A stretch of DNA of 64,000 bases, taken from assembly GCA_905221605.1 (NCBI GenBank), contig CAJNDS010002120.1:179001-243000 (forward strand), written 5' to 3'. How positions within the stretch are numbered: the stretch's first letter is position 1; the number at the start of each line of letters is the position of its first letter. The translations under genes and the position numbers were made by a program. This DNA is from Symbiodinium natans. Lineage: Eukaryota; Sar; Dinophyceae; Suessiales; Symbiodiniaceae. This document shows, piece after piece, positions 9,617 to 19,849 of the stretch. The notes under the pieces were generated by a model. It had not been told where the DNA came from. It was given only the letters and a program-made list of their open reading frames with translations, and made no database searches.

Positions 9617-11656
9617 TTGCTTCGCGCAACTGGCTCCCCACAGTTGCGGCAAACGGTGATATCTTGCCACGTGCTGTTGTTTGCAGGGCTTCTTGGCCAG
9701 TAGTCTGTGAGGTTTCATTCCCATGAGCTGGGATCTAGGACCCCTATTCCCGAAGCTCGGTGCCTCCAGAGGGGATGTGGCCCGCGATCATCACAGGCGA
9801 CTCCTCTGCGAAATGCGCAAACTGGTCACGAGCGGATGATTAGATGCCTTCGGCGGCCACATGACGAAGAGCGCGGAATCCGATACATGACTTTCCCCTC
9901 TGCATCATCGGCAGCGTGAATATCTGAAAACCTTAGGCTAACGCAGTCGATTGATTAAAGGGCCAAAAGTGCTGACAGCACGCAGGCTGCGAGGGCTGAA
10001 GGCAACAAAAACGGTCCTCACCGTGCGAATGCGCCGTTTCTTCAGATGAGGAGCTGTCTGCAAAGGGGTTCCTGCGTTCACTCAGCAGTCAGTCAGAATC
10101 GCATCGCACTGCCAGGCACTTCAACCGCGGACGTCAAGTTATGTGAGTCAGACTCAGGTGCTCCTTAGCGACAGCAAAATCTGTCCTGTCGGAAGCACTT
10201 GCATCTCCCCGCATCGTCTGAACCTAAGCGGTTTTTGAGCAGCTATGCCATGCGTAGACTCCAAACAGTCAGAGCCCATGTAAGGCCAGACATCCAAAAG
10301 CGACGGCGCTATCGCATTTCGCGAACGCAGAGTGTGACAGCTTCGAGGACGGCGAGCGTGGCCACACCCGCGTCTAGGGAAGTGCGCTGTGTTCGTCCAA
10401 AAGACGAGCAGGCCTCGAGAAAATCGCATGCTGCGAGCCGCCTGCGCTGCGCGGGCACGCGATCTAGCCCCTCTTACCTTGCACGTTGGAACACCTCAAT
10501 GTCACAGTTTGGGGAATTAGTCCATGTTCTTGAGCCATGTTTTCTGCAGACAGCGCAGCAGCTTTGGGATTTTGTACTGTAGCATCTAGTTAGCACTCAC
10601 CCGCCTTTTTGGGGACCACATGGGACCACCTCATACCTCTGCTATGTACTGGAAACCTTGGCGCTGACTTTGTTAGCGTACGAACACTCTGCAAGGGTGA
10701 AGAATCCTCCCTAAATCGTCAGTCTTCGATCTGGAATTGTGATTGCGCACCACACAAAAACTCACTTGTCAGAAAGAATAGAAAGCATCTTCCAATACAC
10801 AAGTTCGGTGTTGTAAGGATTTCCTTGCCCACAAATGCTGTCCAACTAAATGGAGGACATGCTTGGGCGTTTCTGTTGCGAGCATCCCGTCTTTCAAGCT
10901 TTACAGAAGATGCTGACTGGCAACATTGACCTTTTGATGGGCACGCTGGCCACTCAGGATTTCGAGGCGCGGGTTTAATTCTGTAGTACACAATGTGGCC
11001 TTTTTTGCAATTTTAAACCCACCGTTCACATAGGTCGGATACCCGCACTACCCGCAAGAAGCCCAAGAAATCCCAAGAAACATTGGAGAACTGGCCGAGC
11101 GCCGCGCCCGCGTGGGTGGGGCGAAGGACACGGCGCGGTCACGGCTTTCGTGCAGAGACCTCGGGCGGCGAAGCACCTCCCTAAGCAGAAGCCGTCCGAA
11201 AGCCTGTGGACATGCTTGAAAGCTTGGAGGTAACCGCCTTGTGACCTTCCACATGATTGAACACGGGGCCACATATTATAACAAATCTGCATCAAAACAT
11301 GGAGAGTTTCCCAGCTTGCCCGCTTCAGTGGCAGATCAACCGAAGGAACGCTAAAATGCAGTGCAATGCAGTGCAGGTGGAGAGGTGCATTGTTGAACTG
11401 TTGTGCTTCAGGATTGCTGGAAAAGTTGCATTCTGTTCAGTGCCGGATTGCGCGGAGATCGCGGAAGCCTTTCGTGAGATCACTGGTTCTGAAATTCAGA
11501 GCATACAAACCCCGTGATTGCTCAAGCAAAACCAACCCTCATTGACCTGATTGCAACTCAGATCCCCTCAAGCCCTCGGCGGCACTCCGCCCTCGGATGG
11601 GCTGAAGAAGGCATCGTCTTTCGTGGCCTGGTCTGGGGATACAAAGGGTCAGAGAT
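9617..11656. other. About 2 kb without a supportable gene
   Basis: Short ORFs on both strands, no motif, no telomere-like array. Small exons may be present but I cannot pick them out. Confidence 0.4.
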
Positions 11657-11699
11657 CCCTAAACCCTAAACCCTAAACCCCAAACCCTAAACCCTAAAC
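11657..11699 (-). repeat. Telomere-like array, CCCTAAA on +
   Basis: Six heptamers, one CCCCAAA. Confidence 0.97.
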
Positions 11700-11803
11700 G
11701 CTTGCCAAACCAATCGCCAATAGCTCAAGGCGCCTTCGAACCGTGACATTCTAGTGCTCAGGCTAATTATATGTTTACTATACGAGGAGGTGAAATTCAC
11801 ACA

Positions 11804-11839
11804 ACCCTAAACCCTAAACCCTAAACCCAAAACCCTAAA
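11804..11839 (-). repeat. Telomere-like array, CCCTAAA on +
   Basis: Five heptamers, one variant; pairs with the TTTAGGG array at 11931 across a 91-bp segment. Confidence 0.97.
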
Positions 11840-11910
11840 GGAGCGACCACAGCGCACCCGATCCTCCGGTTCCTCCTGGATGGACATCTCGGCCGGCCAT
11901 GGACTGTGGG

Positions 11911-12055
11911 CAAGGGCCTGGGGCTCATGGTTTCGGGTTTCGGGTCTAGGGTTTAGGGTTTAGGGTTTAGGGTTTCGGGTTTCGGGTTTAGGGTTTAGGG
12001 TTTAGGGTTTAGGGTTTAGGGTTTAGGGTTTAGGGCAAGGGCCTGGGGCTCATGG
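11911..12055. repeat. 20-bp direct duplication flanking a telomere-like array
   Basis: CAAGGGCCTGGGGCTCATGG occurs at 11911-11930 and again at 12036-12055, exactly on either side of the array 11931-12035. The preceding GGG also matches but belongs to the heptamer on the right side. Confidence 0.95.
11931..12035 (+). repeat. Telomere-like array, TTTAGGG on +
   Basis: Begins with TTTCGGG variants and then perfect heptamers; bounded by the 20-bp duplication. Confidence 0.98.
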
Positions 12056-12122
12056 GCTAGCGAGCTCAGCTCAGGCACAGTAGAGTGGGAGAGGTGTGAA
12101 ACATCTTCGTGCTGAAGAAACT

Positions 12123-12174
12123 GTTTAGGGTTTAGGGTTTAGGGTTTAGGGTTTAGGGTTTAGGGTTTAGGGTT
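12123..12174 (+). repeat. Telomere-like array, TTTAGGG on +
   Basis: Seven perfect heptamers. Confidence 0.98.
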
Positions 12175-12531
12175 TGTGAGTCACGAAGAGTGATCTGCGC
12201 CTCGATCCCAAGACATTTGCCAGCGCGAGACGGCAAAGTGCGGAAGAAACTCATACATCTCGGATGGCATAACATATGGAAACACACAAATGGCCGCTGA
12301 TCGCCTTAGATACCGAGCCTACTGCGAAACTGCAGCAATCAACATGCATCTGTTGCGCGGAAAACTCCGGATGGGAACAGTGTACCTTTCCAGCAGCGAC
12401 AGTAGAACGCAGTCCTGCCTTGAAAGGCATTCCTTCGCCAAAGTCCGCAGTCATCCGGGTACTGCCAGGGCCTCCTGGCACATGATAAAGCAAGAACTAT
12501 TTTCAAAAAGACTGTGGTGGAGCCTTTGATT

Positions 12532-12557
12532 TAAACCCTAAACCCTAAACCCTAAAT
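12532..12557 (-). repeat. Telomere-like array, CCCTAAA on +
   Basis: Three heptamers; on the minus strand it begins at the donor of the exon 12551-12680. Confidence 0.97.
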
Positions 12558-13157
12558 TTTTGGGATTCCTCCTCGTGCCCCGACAGCCCCGTGCGCCTTC
12601 GCGCGCCTTCTCCTGCACCAGCTCCGCCTGACAGCGCGTGAGATCGCCCGGCATGAGGCTGTGAGAACAAGAACAAGGCCCTAAACCCTAAATCCTAAAC
12701 CCCAAACCCTAAACCCTAAACCCTAAAACCTGGGTTGAGGCATCGCCTTGTGAGTGCATCCACTCCCCGCTCGCGAAATTGTTCAGCAGCTTGAGGGCAC
12801 AATTGGCATGCCACAGCAATGCGCAAAATAGAAACAATAGCAGCTGACACGGGTAGAAAACTTCGAGACCAGCTCCTTAACTGAACCTTACAAGATCCAT
12901 GGAGCCCCCCAAAAAAAATCGAAAAATGCCAGCGAGCCACCTGATCCACATAAAAACTCACTCCAATAGAAGTTCCGTCCCTAAACCCTAAACCCCAAAC
13001 CCTAAACCCCAAACCCTAAGAGTTTTGGCCGCAACCTGAATCACCTGATCTGGGCTGTTAGGTGCCTGCAGCGCCCGACACTCTGCCCGAAGACGGCGGG
13101 CCTTTCTTATGGCTCGACAAGGCAACCGAACGGCTATGCTGTGGACTGCGAGTCCCC
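12551..13157 (-). CDS. Multi-exon coiled-coil gene segment with telomere-repeat introns
   Basis: Minus-strand exon 13157-13015 (2 nt plus 47 codons, TTTAG|GGGGA to CTTAGG|GTTTGG) includes AIRKARRLRAECRALQAPNS. A stretch below it down to 12730 ends with CPQAAEQFRERGVDALTRRC and the donor CCAG|GTTTTAGG; it may hold another intron. After a 49-nt intron that is only telomere repeat (12681-12729), exon 12680-12551 starts TTTAG|GG in matching phase and includes MPGDLTRCQAELVQEKAREG before the donor TTAGG|GTTTAG. The residues suggest coiled coil. No family recognised. Joins are inferred from phase and splice dinucleotides. Confidence 0.5.
12679..12730 (-). repeat. Telomere-like array equal to a putative intron
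   Basis: Minus strand GTTTTAGGG to GGTTTAG, with TTTGGGG and TTTAGGA variants; about 49 nt intronic. Confidence 0.96.
12979..13019 (-). repeat. Telomere-like array, CCCTAAA on +
   Basis: Alternates CCCTAAA and CCCCAAA; on the minus strand it follows CTTAGG at the end of exon 13015-13157. Confidence 0.97.
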
Positions 13158-13208
13158 CTAAACCCTAAAACCTAAACCCTAAACCCTACACCCCAAAACC
13201 CTAAACCC
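13156..13208 (-). repeat. Degenerate telomere-like array, CCCTAAA on +
   Basis: Heptamers with CCTAAAA and ACACCCC variants; supplies the TTTAG|GG acceptor of the exon below. Confidence 0.96.
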
Positions 13209-13827
13209 GTTTGGGGGGGGGCTGGCGACTACGTGTAAGCTCTGGTGATGTGTACTCTCACGCACATGGCTCTTAACCGAGACTTGGTTGACACTTGCGG
13301 GTTCAGCTTCGAAGGCGGCAAACCAAAAGCACCCCCCTTGCCTCACGAACCCCCGTGGGTCCATCTGTACCGCAGTCCTCTCTGCTCTTACGCGGATGGT
13401 CATCGAGTCCGAGCTTAGGGGCTTTAGACGTGCTAGACGCGTTCGAAGAGCGTCTCGGTGTCTTCGGGCGAAAGTAATGGCAGAATAGGGCAGGTGAGTT
13501 GAAGTTGCAGATAAACTTAACCTGACGTGACCCATATTCCTTGTGATTCAATCTCTCTGCATCAGTCTTGTGTCGGGCGCTTCCCCGTGTACCGCAGGAG
13601 GTCCTCAGCTGCTGCCTCGCTTGCAATCTGCAAAGCATACTCCACGTCTTCATAGCGCTCCTGGCGACACTTTCAGTGCTACCGCCATGTGCGATTCATT
13701 GGAATATCGAAGGATTGGGCTTAAGAGGACAATGGTCCTTGTGCCAAAGTCTGAAGCAAAAACATGTGACATGAAGTCTGACCGACCCTAAGCTGGTCCT
13801 AGCCTTCAAAGCACACAAAGAAAACCC

Positions 13828-13898
13828 TGACAAAACATGGCGGCGAGGACGGTGAGCTCGGCCAGCTCCGACTTAGAGCTCGCCAAGTCCCGAGCTGC
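13828..13898 (-). CDS. Possible coiled-coil exon
   Basis: After the acceptor GGAG|GCA the minus strand encodes AARDLASSKSELAELTVLAA. The SKSELAELT part is like the repeated SKRELAELS of the 14.6-16.3 kb array, so this may belong to the same gene. An inverted-repeat element begins about 35 bp upstream (13933). Confidence 0.5.
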
Positions 13899-13932
13899 CT
13901 CCAAGGCTCAGCCAAGGTACAAGGCGCCGCAA

Positions 13933-14083
13933 CCCAGAGAGCCCAATACCCCTGAATTAAGGAACTATTAAGGGATCCTTATTATGATTTAAGGAGTATT
14001 CCCTAATTACGGAATTATAAAGGGATACTTATTATGATTTAAGGAATATGATCCTTAATTAATAGGGGTATTGGGCTCTTTGG
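13933..14083. mobile_element. Inverted-repeat element, family A copy 1
   Basis: The ends CCCAGAGAGCCCAATACCCC and GGGGTATTGGGCTCTTTGGG are inverted repeats. The interior holds two tandem copies of a ~60-bp core with CTTATTATGATTTAAGGA. A related copy is at 59746. Confidence 0.88.
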
Positions 14084-14170
14084 GAAAGGTTCAGAGCGGC
14101 TCGGCCTGGGACGTTTAGATTGGCTTTGTTACAAGGCGTTGCAAGGGCTCACAAGATCTCACCTCAACAA

Positions 14171-14202
14171 CCCTAAACCCTAAACCCTAAACCCTAAACC
14201 CC
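14171..14202 (-). repeat. Telomere-like array, CCCTAAA on +
   Basis: Four and a half heptamers. Confidence 0.97.
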
Positions 14203-14549
14203 ACGAACTTGTGACACCTCATGGCACTGGACATGCAGAAGGCCTCAGGGCTCAAGAGACTTGGATTTCAAACGCACTCATCATTCAACCCTGATTCAAC
14301 CATACAACTCTGCCATGCTAAACGCGCGTTCAAGCCGACTCAAAGATGAGTCAGATGAGTCACCGAGCCACCACCAGAGCCCCCCCCCCTCCCCCCGGAC
14401 CTGGACAGAGGCCTCATGGGCCACATGGGACTCGTGGGCCTGGGCGGCGGAAACCCGGTGACGGAGGAGATCCGGGGCTTTGAGCCGAAGAGAACCCATC
14501 GATTGAACCGGCAGCATTCCTCCAAGGCCCCCCACGGCACGCTCCGAGA

Positions 14550-16311
14550 CTGATTGCCGGGCAGACTCGGCGTCTTGAAGGGAAGCCTGGCGCACAATCT
14601 TGTCCTCATCTGACAAGACGTCACACGAGCGGCTCCATGCGAAAACATGTCAAGCACACCGACAACTCGGCCAGTTCCCGCTTGGAGCCCTGGAGCTCTG
14701 TTGCCAACTGCTCCTGGTGCTTTTCACCGGACTCCCTGGCAGCCTGCAAGTCGTCAGAAATCGGGAAAATGCAAGACGCTTCTGGCTTCGTGGAGTGCTC
14801 CGTGCCTTTGCACTCACAAGCTCTTCACGCAGTCGTTCAAGCTCAGCCTGCGCATAGGGGTCTGGTGGTAAGCTTGAGCATGTAGGACACGTGCGGCCCA
14901 CCTGCACGTCTTGCGCATCAAGCCTGTCCAACTCACTGAGGTGTGCCTCAGGGGGAAGGGCCATGGGTGGGGAGGCGGGGGGGGGGAACAAGCTTGACTC
15001 CGTTTTGCACACTCTACAAACGTCGCACGGCTGCTTCCAGTTCTTGCCAAGGCCCGCACTGAGTGCTCCGGACCTGATTGCCGGGCAGACTCGGCGTCTT
15101 GAAGGGAAGCCTGGCGCACAATCTGTCCTCATCTGACAAGACGTCACACGAGCGGTTCCATGCGAAAACATGTCAAGCACACCGACAACTCGGCCAGTTC
15201 CCGCTTGGAGCCCTGGAGCTCTGTTGCCAACTGCTCCTGGTGCTTTTCACCGGGCTCCCTGGCAGCCTGCAAGTCGTCAGAAATCGGGAAAATGCAAGAC
15301 GCTTCTGGCTTCGTGGAGTGCTCCGTGCCTTTGCACTCACAAGCTCTTCACGCAGTCGTTCAAGCTCAGCCTGCGCATAGGGGTCTGGTGGTAAGCTTGA
15401 GCATGTAGGCCACTTGTGGCCCACCTGCACGTCTTGCGCATCAAGCCTGTCCAACTCACTGAGGTGTGCCTCAGGGGGAAGGGCCATGGGTCCTGGTTTG
15501 GGGGGAGGGGGGGGGAGGGGGGGGCGGAACACAAGCTTGACTCCGTTTCTGCACACTATATACAAACGTCGCACGGCTGCTTCCATTTCTTGCCAAGGCC
15601 CGCACTGAGTGCTCCGGACCTGATTGCCGGGCAGACTCGGCGTCTTGAAGGGAAGCCTGGCGCACAATCTGTCCTCATCTGACAAGACGTCACACGAGCG
15701 GCTCCATGCGAAAACATGCCAAGCACGCCGACAACTCGGCCAGTTCCTGCTTGGAGCCCTGGAGCTCTGTTGCCAACTGCTCCTGGTGCTTTTCACCGGA
15801 CTCCCTGGCAGCCTGCAAGTCGTCAGAAATCGGGAAAATGCAAGACGCTTCTGGCTTCGTGAAGTGCTCCGTGCCTTTGCACTCACAAGCTCTTCACGCA
15901 GTCGTTCAAGCTCAGCCTGCGCATAGGGGTCTGGTGGTAGGCTTGAGCATGCAGCCATGGGAGCTTGACTCCGTTTTGTACACTAGGGCGGGGGGGGGGG
16001 GGGGGGCGGAACAAGCTTGACTCCGTTTTGCACATTATACAAATGTCGCACGGCTGCTTCCAGATCTTGCCAAGGCCCGCACTGAGTGCTCCGGACCTGA
16101 TTGCCGGGCAGACTCGGCGTCTTGAAGGGAAGCCTGGCGCACAATCTTGCGCTCATCTGACGAGACGTCCCACAAGCGGCTCCATGCAGAAACATGGCAA
16201 GCACACCGACAACTCGGCCAGTTCCAGCTTGGAGCCCTGGAGCTCTGATGCCAACTGCTCCTGGTGCTTTTCACCGGACTCCCTGGCAGCCTTCGTCGCC
16301 TCAACAGTGGT
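14550..16311 (-). repeat. Tandem exon-group array, about four units of ~0.5 kb
   Basis: A landmark (GACAAGACGTCACACGAGCG and its variant) recurs at about 14612, 15135, 15681 and 16159, giving periods of 523, 546 and 478 bp. Each unit on the minus strand carries the same open segments: PEAHLSELDRLDAQDVQVG followed by CPTC and PYAQAELERLREELVS; ARESGEKHQEQLA.ELQGSK.ELAELS; and VRQASLQDAESARQS. The segments lie in different frames, so they read as exons separated by short introns and not as one ORF. Poly-G tracts of varying length sit in the spacers. Confidence 0.85.
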
Positions 16312-16318
16312 GATTTGA
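14550..16318 (-). CDS. Part of a coiled-coil protein gene with repeated exon triplets
   Basis: The repeated exons predict heptad-rich helices with a CxxC (CPTC in unit 1; the second Cys pair is kept as CSS in others). The acceptor CTTGCAG|GCTGCC precedes the ARESGEKHQEQL exon in units 1-3. The first-copy unit at about 16160-16310 is preceded by LSSQITTVEATKAARESGEK in frame. I recognise no named family. Exon ends are approximate. A 261-codon ORF at 15173-15958 crosses several units but runs out of the coiled-coil frame, so I treat it as a chance read-through. Confidence 0.5.
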
Positions 16319-16319
16319 G

Positions 16320-17350
16320 ATGACAGGGCCAAACTGGTCACAGAGTCGACAGGCCTCGACGATGGCAAGTGCTTCGCGCAACTTCACCTGCATGCACATG
16401 ATTGCACATGGCAGTCCGAGGCCTTTCCCTAAGCTGCCACAAGGAGAGCGCACATCAGCGGTCGCGTCCCAGCAGGAAACGCAGACCACAACCACTTAGC
16501 TGCTGCGCAGCAGAGTACCCCTGGAGAAGGGCAGTCCACAATTTTTTCAATATTGTGCTTAAGTGATGCGCTCGTACATCTTTGGACCCTACCATTGCGT
16601 TCTCCCGCTATTTATTCTCCTCTTCTGCCAGCCAGCTTGGCCAGGTTGGTTAGGTTGGTCAGGTTGGCCCAGTTATTTCCCCTGGCTTGGCTCGTGCTCG
16701 TCTTGAGTACTCCATGGAATCAGGCCTTCAGTTGCCAGCTGGTCAAGCTTTCGTGTGTAGTCCTCTTCTTCTCATGCAGAAGCTCCTCTTGCGTCTTGTC
16801 GGACGGGCCAGAGAGGTCTCACATACACTCGCCACGTGGGAGGTGGCAAATGGCTGGCAAAAGGCTTCAACTATCGTTTGAGCCTATAGCTGTATGGATA
16901 GGCACAGTGCCTCAGTCACTCGTGCCTTTGTAGGCCAGCGTTCTTGATAAAAAAAAAAAATTGTCTTGTGCCCAACTGAGTTGATGTCTTCAACCAGGGG
17001 GCAGCCTGCGGTTCAGAGCATCAAGCCCCTGCGGGGCTGACCTCATGGGGTTGTTGCTCTTGTTCCAAACTTGGCCCAGGGATAGCCACTGTAGAATCGG
17101 ATTCCTGCGAAACCCCCCTAATGCCCATCCAGAGCCTTACTGGATCTTCGGGCAGTGCATTCCACCAGCCCGAATGATTGTCAATGAATGAGAAAGTAGC
17201 ACCGGTACACAGACGAACGCCGTGCTTAGAACGTTCTGAAGAGTACCCGGCTCTAGTAGCCAGCACTAGACTTTGACTCCACGCAGCCGAAGTTCATGGA
17301 AACCAGAAACAAAAAAATCCGCCCTCGGATCATTCCGAGCCTTAAGAGCC
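16320..17350. other. No recognised gene
   Basis: Short ORFs only; an A13 run at about 16948. Nothing I can name. Confidence 0.4.
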
Positions 17351-17420
17351 CTAGGATGCCCGGGCCTCGGCGGAGGTCCGCCGCTCCTCTTCCTGCTCAG
17401 CATCGAAAGCGCTCAAGACG
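17351..17420 (-). CDS. Possible short terminal coiled-coil exon
   Basis: After the acceptor GCCAG|C the minus strand encodes LSAFDAEQEEERRTSAEARA and then a TAG. It is charged and helix-favouring, like neighbours at 14-24 kb. Confidence 0.4.
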
Positions 17421-17655
17421 CTGGCTTACTGTTGGCTCGTAGGGAATTGAGGGAATGAGGTACCCTATAGAATCCCTTAAAGGGTAGATGTAGAGGGATA
17501 TGTACAGGTGAGACCGATGTCAACATATGCCAATCCTTTGAGTATGGCCGAGAGAATGTTCGGCTCAGTTGGCATGCGCAAGGATCCCATGAGCAAAACG
17601 CAGGGGTCCCAGAGTCCTAGAGGCAAACGGGGTTGCCGTGACATACAGGGTATCC

Positions 17656-17698
17656 CCCTAAACCCAAAACACAAACCCTAAACCCTAAACCCTAAACC
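17656..17698 (-). repeat. Telomere-like array, CCCTAAA on +
   Basis: Six units, the first two degenerate. Confidence 0.95.
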
Positions 17699-17814
17699 TT
17701 TTGGGGTTTTTGATGGTTTTTGTTTGCTTGAGGATTGCGGCCACTGAGTGGGCCTGATTGACTTCAAGAGGGCGTTCGGCCTTTGGACGCTTCTACTAGC
17801 GTGCCTTTGGAATA

Positions 17815-17854
17815 CCCTGAACCCTGAACCCTAAACCCTAAACCCTAAACACTA
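17815..17854 (-). repeat. Telomere-like array, CCCTAAA on +
   Basis: Starts with CCCTGAA variants and then perfect heptamers. Confidence 0.96.
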
Positions 17855-18050
17855 ACGGCTTCCGGAGGTGGGTCTTGGTGAAAACTTAAGTCAGGAGTAG
17901 ACGGACTGGAATGCGACAACCTCTACCACACAAAAGGTTTAGACTCTCAGATGCAGCGATCATCTAGGAAAAGGCCTTGGGAAAGATGCTGGTAGACGGG
18001 AGTGGGGCGAAGCAAGATGACCCACTCCATTTTTACAGGGTTTAAGTTTT

Positions 18051-18162
18051 AACCATACTCCCCTTAGAACCTCAATAAAAATGAAACATGTTTAATACAC
18101 TCTTGGGTTATATATATATATATACAAAATTAAAAACATAATTATTAAGGGAGATATAGTTA
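18051..18162. mobile_element. Inverted-repeat element, family F copy 1
   Basis: AACCATACTCCCCTTAG and its imperfect inverse near 18145-18162 bound an AT-rich interior with AATAAAAATGA and TTGGGTTATATATA. A second copy is at 55627-55727. Its right end abuts the exon 18160-18258. Confidence 0.8.
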
Positions 18163-18258
18163 GCCGTTGAGAAGTGCCTGTCCCGGCAGCGACACAATTG
18201 CCTGCGCAGCCACGCCGGTGGCAATCTGCAGCGCTGATTCGACCGCCAGCAGCCGATC
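18160..18258 (-). CDS. Possible exon beside a family F element
   Basis: After the acceptor GCCAG|GAT the minus strand encodes DRLLAVESALQIATGVAAQA and continues to a TAA lying at the edge of the family F element. Either it is a terminal exon of 32 codons, or it ends earlier at a GC donor (GGGACAG|GCACTT). No family recognised. Confidence 0.45.
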   Translation of the reverse strand, partial: DRLLAVESALQIATGVAAQAIVSLPGQALLNG

Positions 18259-18275
18259 CTGGCAAGGAACTTGTT

Positions 18276-18375
18276 GGGTTTAGGGTTCTTAGGGTTTGGG
18301 GGTCTAGGGTTTAGGGTTTAGGGTTCAGGGTTTGGGGTTTAGGGTTTAGAGTTCTTATAGTTTAGGGTTCTTTGG
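18276..18375 (+). repeat. Degenerate telomere-like array, TTTAGGG on +
   Basis: TTTAGGG mixed with TTCTTAGGG, TTTGGGG and TTCAGGG. Confidence 0.95.
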
Positions 18376-18665
18376 GTTCATCCCGAAAATCAGGAGCTTT
18401 CCCGCGCGACGATGTATGATTTTCCCACGACCGTTCCGTACTTTTGCAGTCTCATACACTGATCTCGTTTGAAATTCCGAAAAACGCTCTGAATGTCCAG
18501 CGGAACATTTAGGGTTGTGAAAACTAAGTGCTTTTGATGATCAGAGTGGCCCAGCATTCAAATTCAGCACTTCTTCAGTGAGCGCGACGTGCAAGGCCTC
18601 TGCATTACGCCAATTGATCGAGGCACCCGAGATAAGACGCATCAGCACTTCTCAGGGATGCTCAC

Positions 18666-18706
18666 TCTAAACCCTAAACCCTAAACCCGAAACCCTAAAC
18701 CCTAAA
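18666..18706 (-). repeat. Telomere-like array, CCCTAAA on +
   Basis: Six heptamers that lead directly into the left arm of a palindrome. Confidence 0.97.
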
Positions 18707-18823
18707 GACGTTTGCGGCGCAGTCCGGCGCATCCCCCAAGTCGCGTCCTCAACCACTGAGTGTCTTGTGGTGGAGGACGCGACTTGGGGGATGCGCCGGA
18801 CTGCGCCGCAAACGTCTTTAGGG
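18700..18823. repeat. 57-bp-arm near-perfect palindrome
   Basis: Left arm 18700-18756 and right arm 18767-18823 are inverted copies with one mismatch (A at 18751), around a 10-nt loop. The arms begin with CCCTAAA and end with TTTAGGG, so the palindrome includes the edges of both telomere-like arrays. Confidence 0.97.
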
Positions 18824-18903
18824 TTCAGGGTTCAGGGTTCAGGGTTTAGGGTTTAGGGTTTCGGGTTTCGGGTTTAGGGCTTCGGGTTTCGGGTTTAGGG
18901 TTC
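18817..18903 (+). repeat. Telomere-like array, TTTAGGG on +
   Basis: Starts with TTCAGGG variants and ends with TTTCGGG variants. Confidence 0.96.
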
Positions 18904-19056
18904 TGCCAAACATCCAGCAATTGACAGCATGTTAGATACCGTACCAGCTCGAAGGAGCCTACCCAGCTTCTGCAAGCGCTATTGCGCAGCAGATGTTTAA
19001 AAAAGTCAAAAAACGCCGCTCAACTTACGAACGTACAACTTGAACCATAAACTTGA

Positions 19057-19172
19057 CTAAGCCCACAACACAAGCTCATTTAACCCCCTTTTGCATCTTT
19101 TTGGGGGCCCTCGGATGGCCTCCAGGTCTGCAGCCTCTGATGCTCGCAGCTCGGCACTGTCCTCGCGCGACA
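19057..19172 (-). CDS. Possible terminal coiled-coil exon
   Basis: The minus strand is open from the array edge to a TAG at 19057, with SREDSAELRASEAADLEAIR followed by a basic patch and NELVLWA. Helical and charged like neighbouring exons. A Ser-rich + frame is also open, so the strand is not certain. Confidence 0.45.
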
Positions 19173-19179
19173 CTTTCGA

Positions 19180-19316
19180 GGGTTTAGGGTTTAGGGTTTA
19201 GGGTTTAGGGTTTAGGGTTTAGGGTTTAGGGTTTAGGGTTTAGGGTTTAGGGTTTAGGGTTTAGGGTTTAGGGTTTAGGGTTTAGGGTTTAGGGTTTAGG
19301 GTTTAGGGTTTAGGGT
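19180..19316 (+). repeat. Telomere-like array, TTTAGGG on +
   Basis: About nineteen perfect heptamers, among the longest in the window. Confidence 0.99.
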
Positions 19317-19410
19317 GGCACCCTTCCCTTTTCTGGGGGTTCTAGAGACATCCGCGCTACGTGCGGCACCCCCGCCTGGGCCGGCTCTCTTCGCAGCTAG
19401 CACCCAGGTT

Positions 19411-19521
19411 TTGGGATGTTTCCCCCCTGATACGACCAGTCCTTCATTGGGATTATCATAGGGGGCACTATAATCCCTATTAAGGACCGTTAGTACAAGC
19501 GGACCCATGTTCTTGCAATGG
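19411..19521. mobile_element. Inverted-repeat element, family B copy 2
   Basis: Begins TTGGGATGTTTCCCCCC, carries TATTAAGGACCGTTAGTA near the right end and ends in a decayed GGACCCATGTTC. Confidence 0.75.
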
Positions 19522-19849
19522 GTCCTACTCGGTGAGTCCAAAGTCTACGTTAGGTCCGGGAGGATTTCATGATCGGTCTCGTTTCGAAGCCGAGCTTGAC
19601 TGCTGACGCCCCTGAACCTCTCTGTGTCAGCTCCCACCCCCTTCACCTGGCCTCGGCGCTTTCGCCAAAGCTCCGGCTTTCCTCGTGGCGCAACTGCGAG
19701 TCCAACACTCAGCTGCTCAGGTGACAACCGTATGTCGTACGCGGTCAACTTGCAACCCCCGACAGTGGAGCCTTCATGTCACAGTTAAGAGACTATGATG
19801 TCGTGGACAAGATGGTGGATCGAGACCCTCCGCTCGAGCTGAAACTGCC

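Noticed and set aside
15173-15958. 261-codon minus ORF across the exon array
   Set aside because: It leaves the coiled-coil frame repeatedly and reads through likely introns; treated as chance openness of repeat units.
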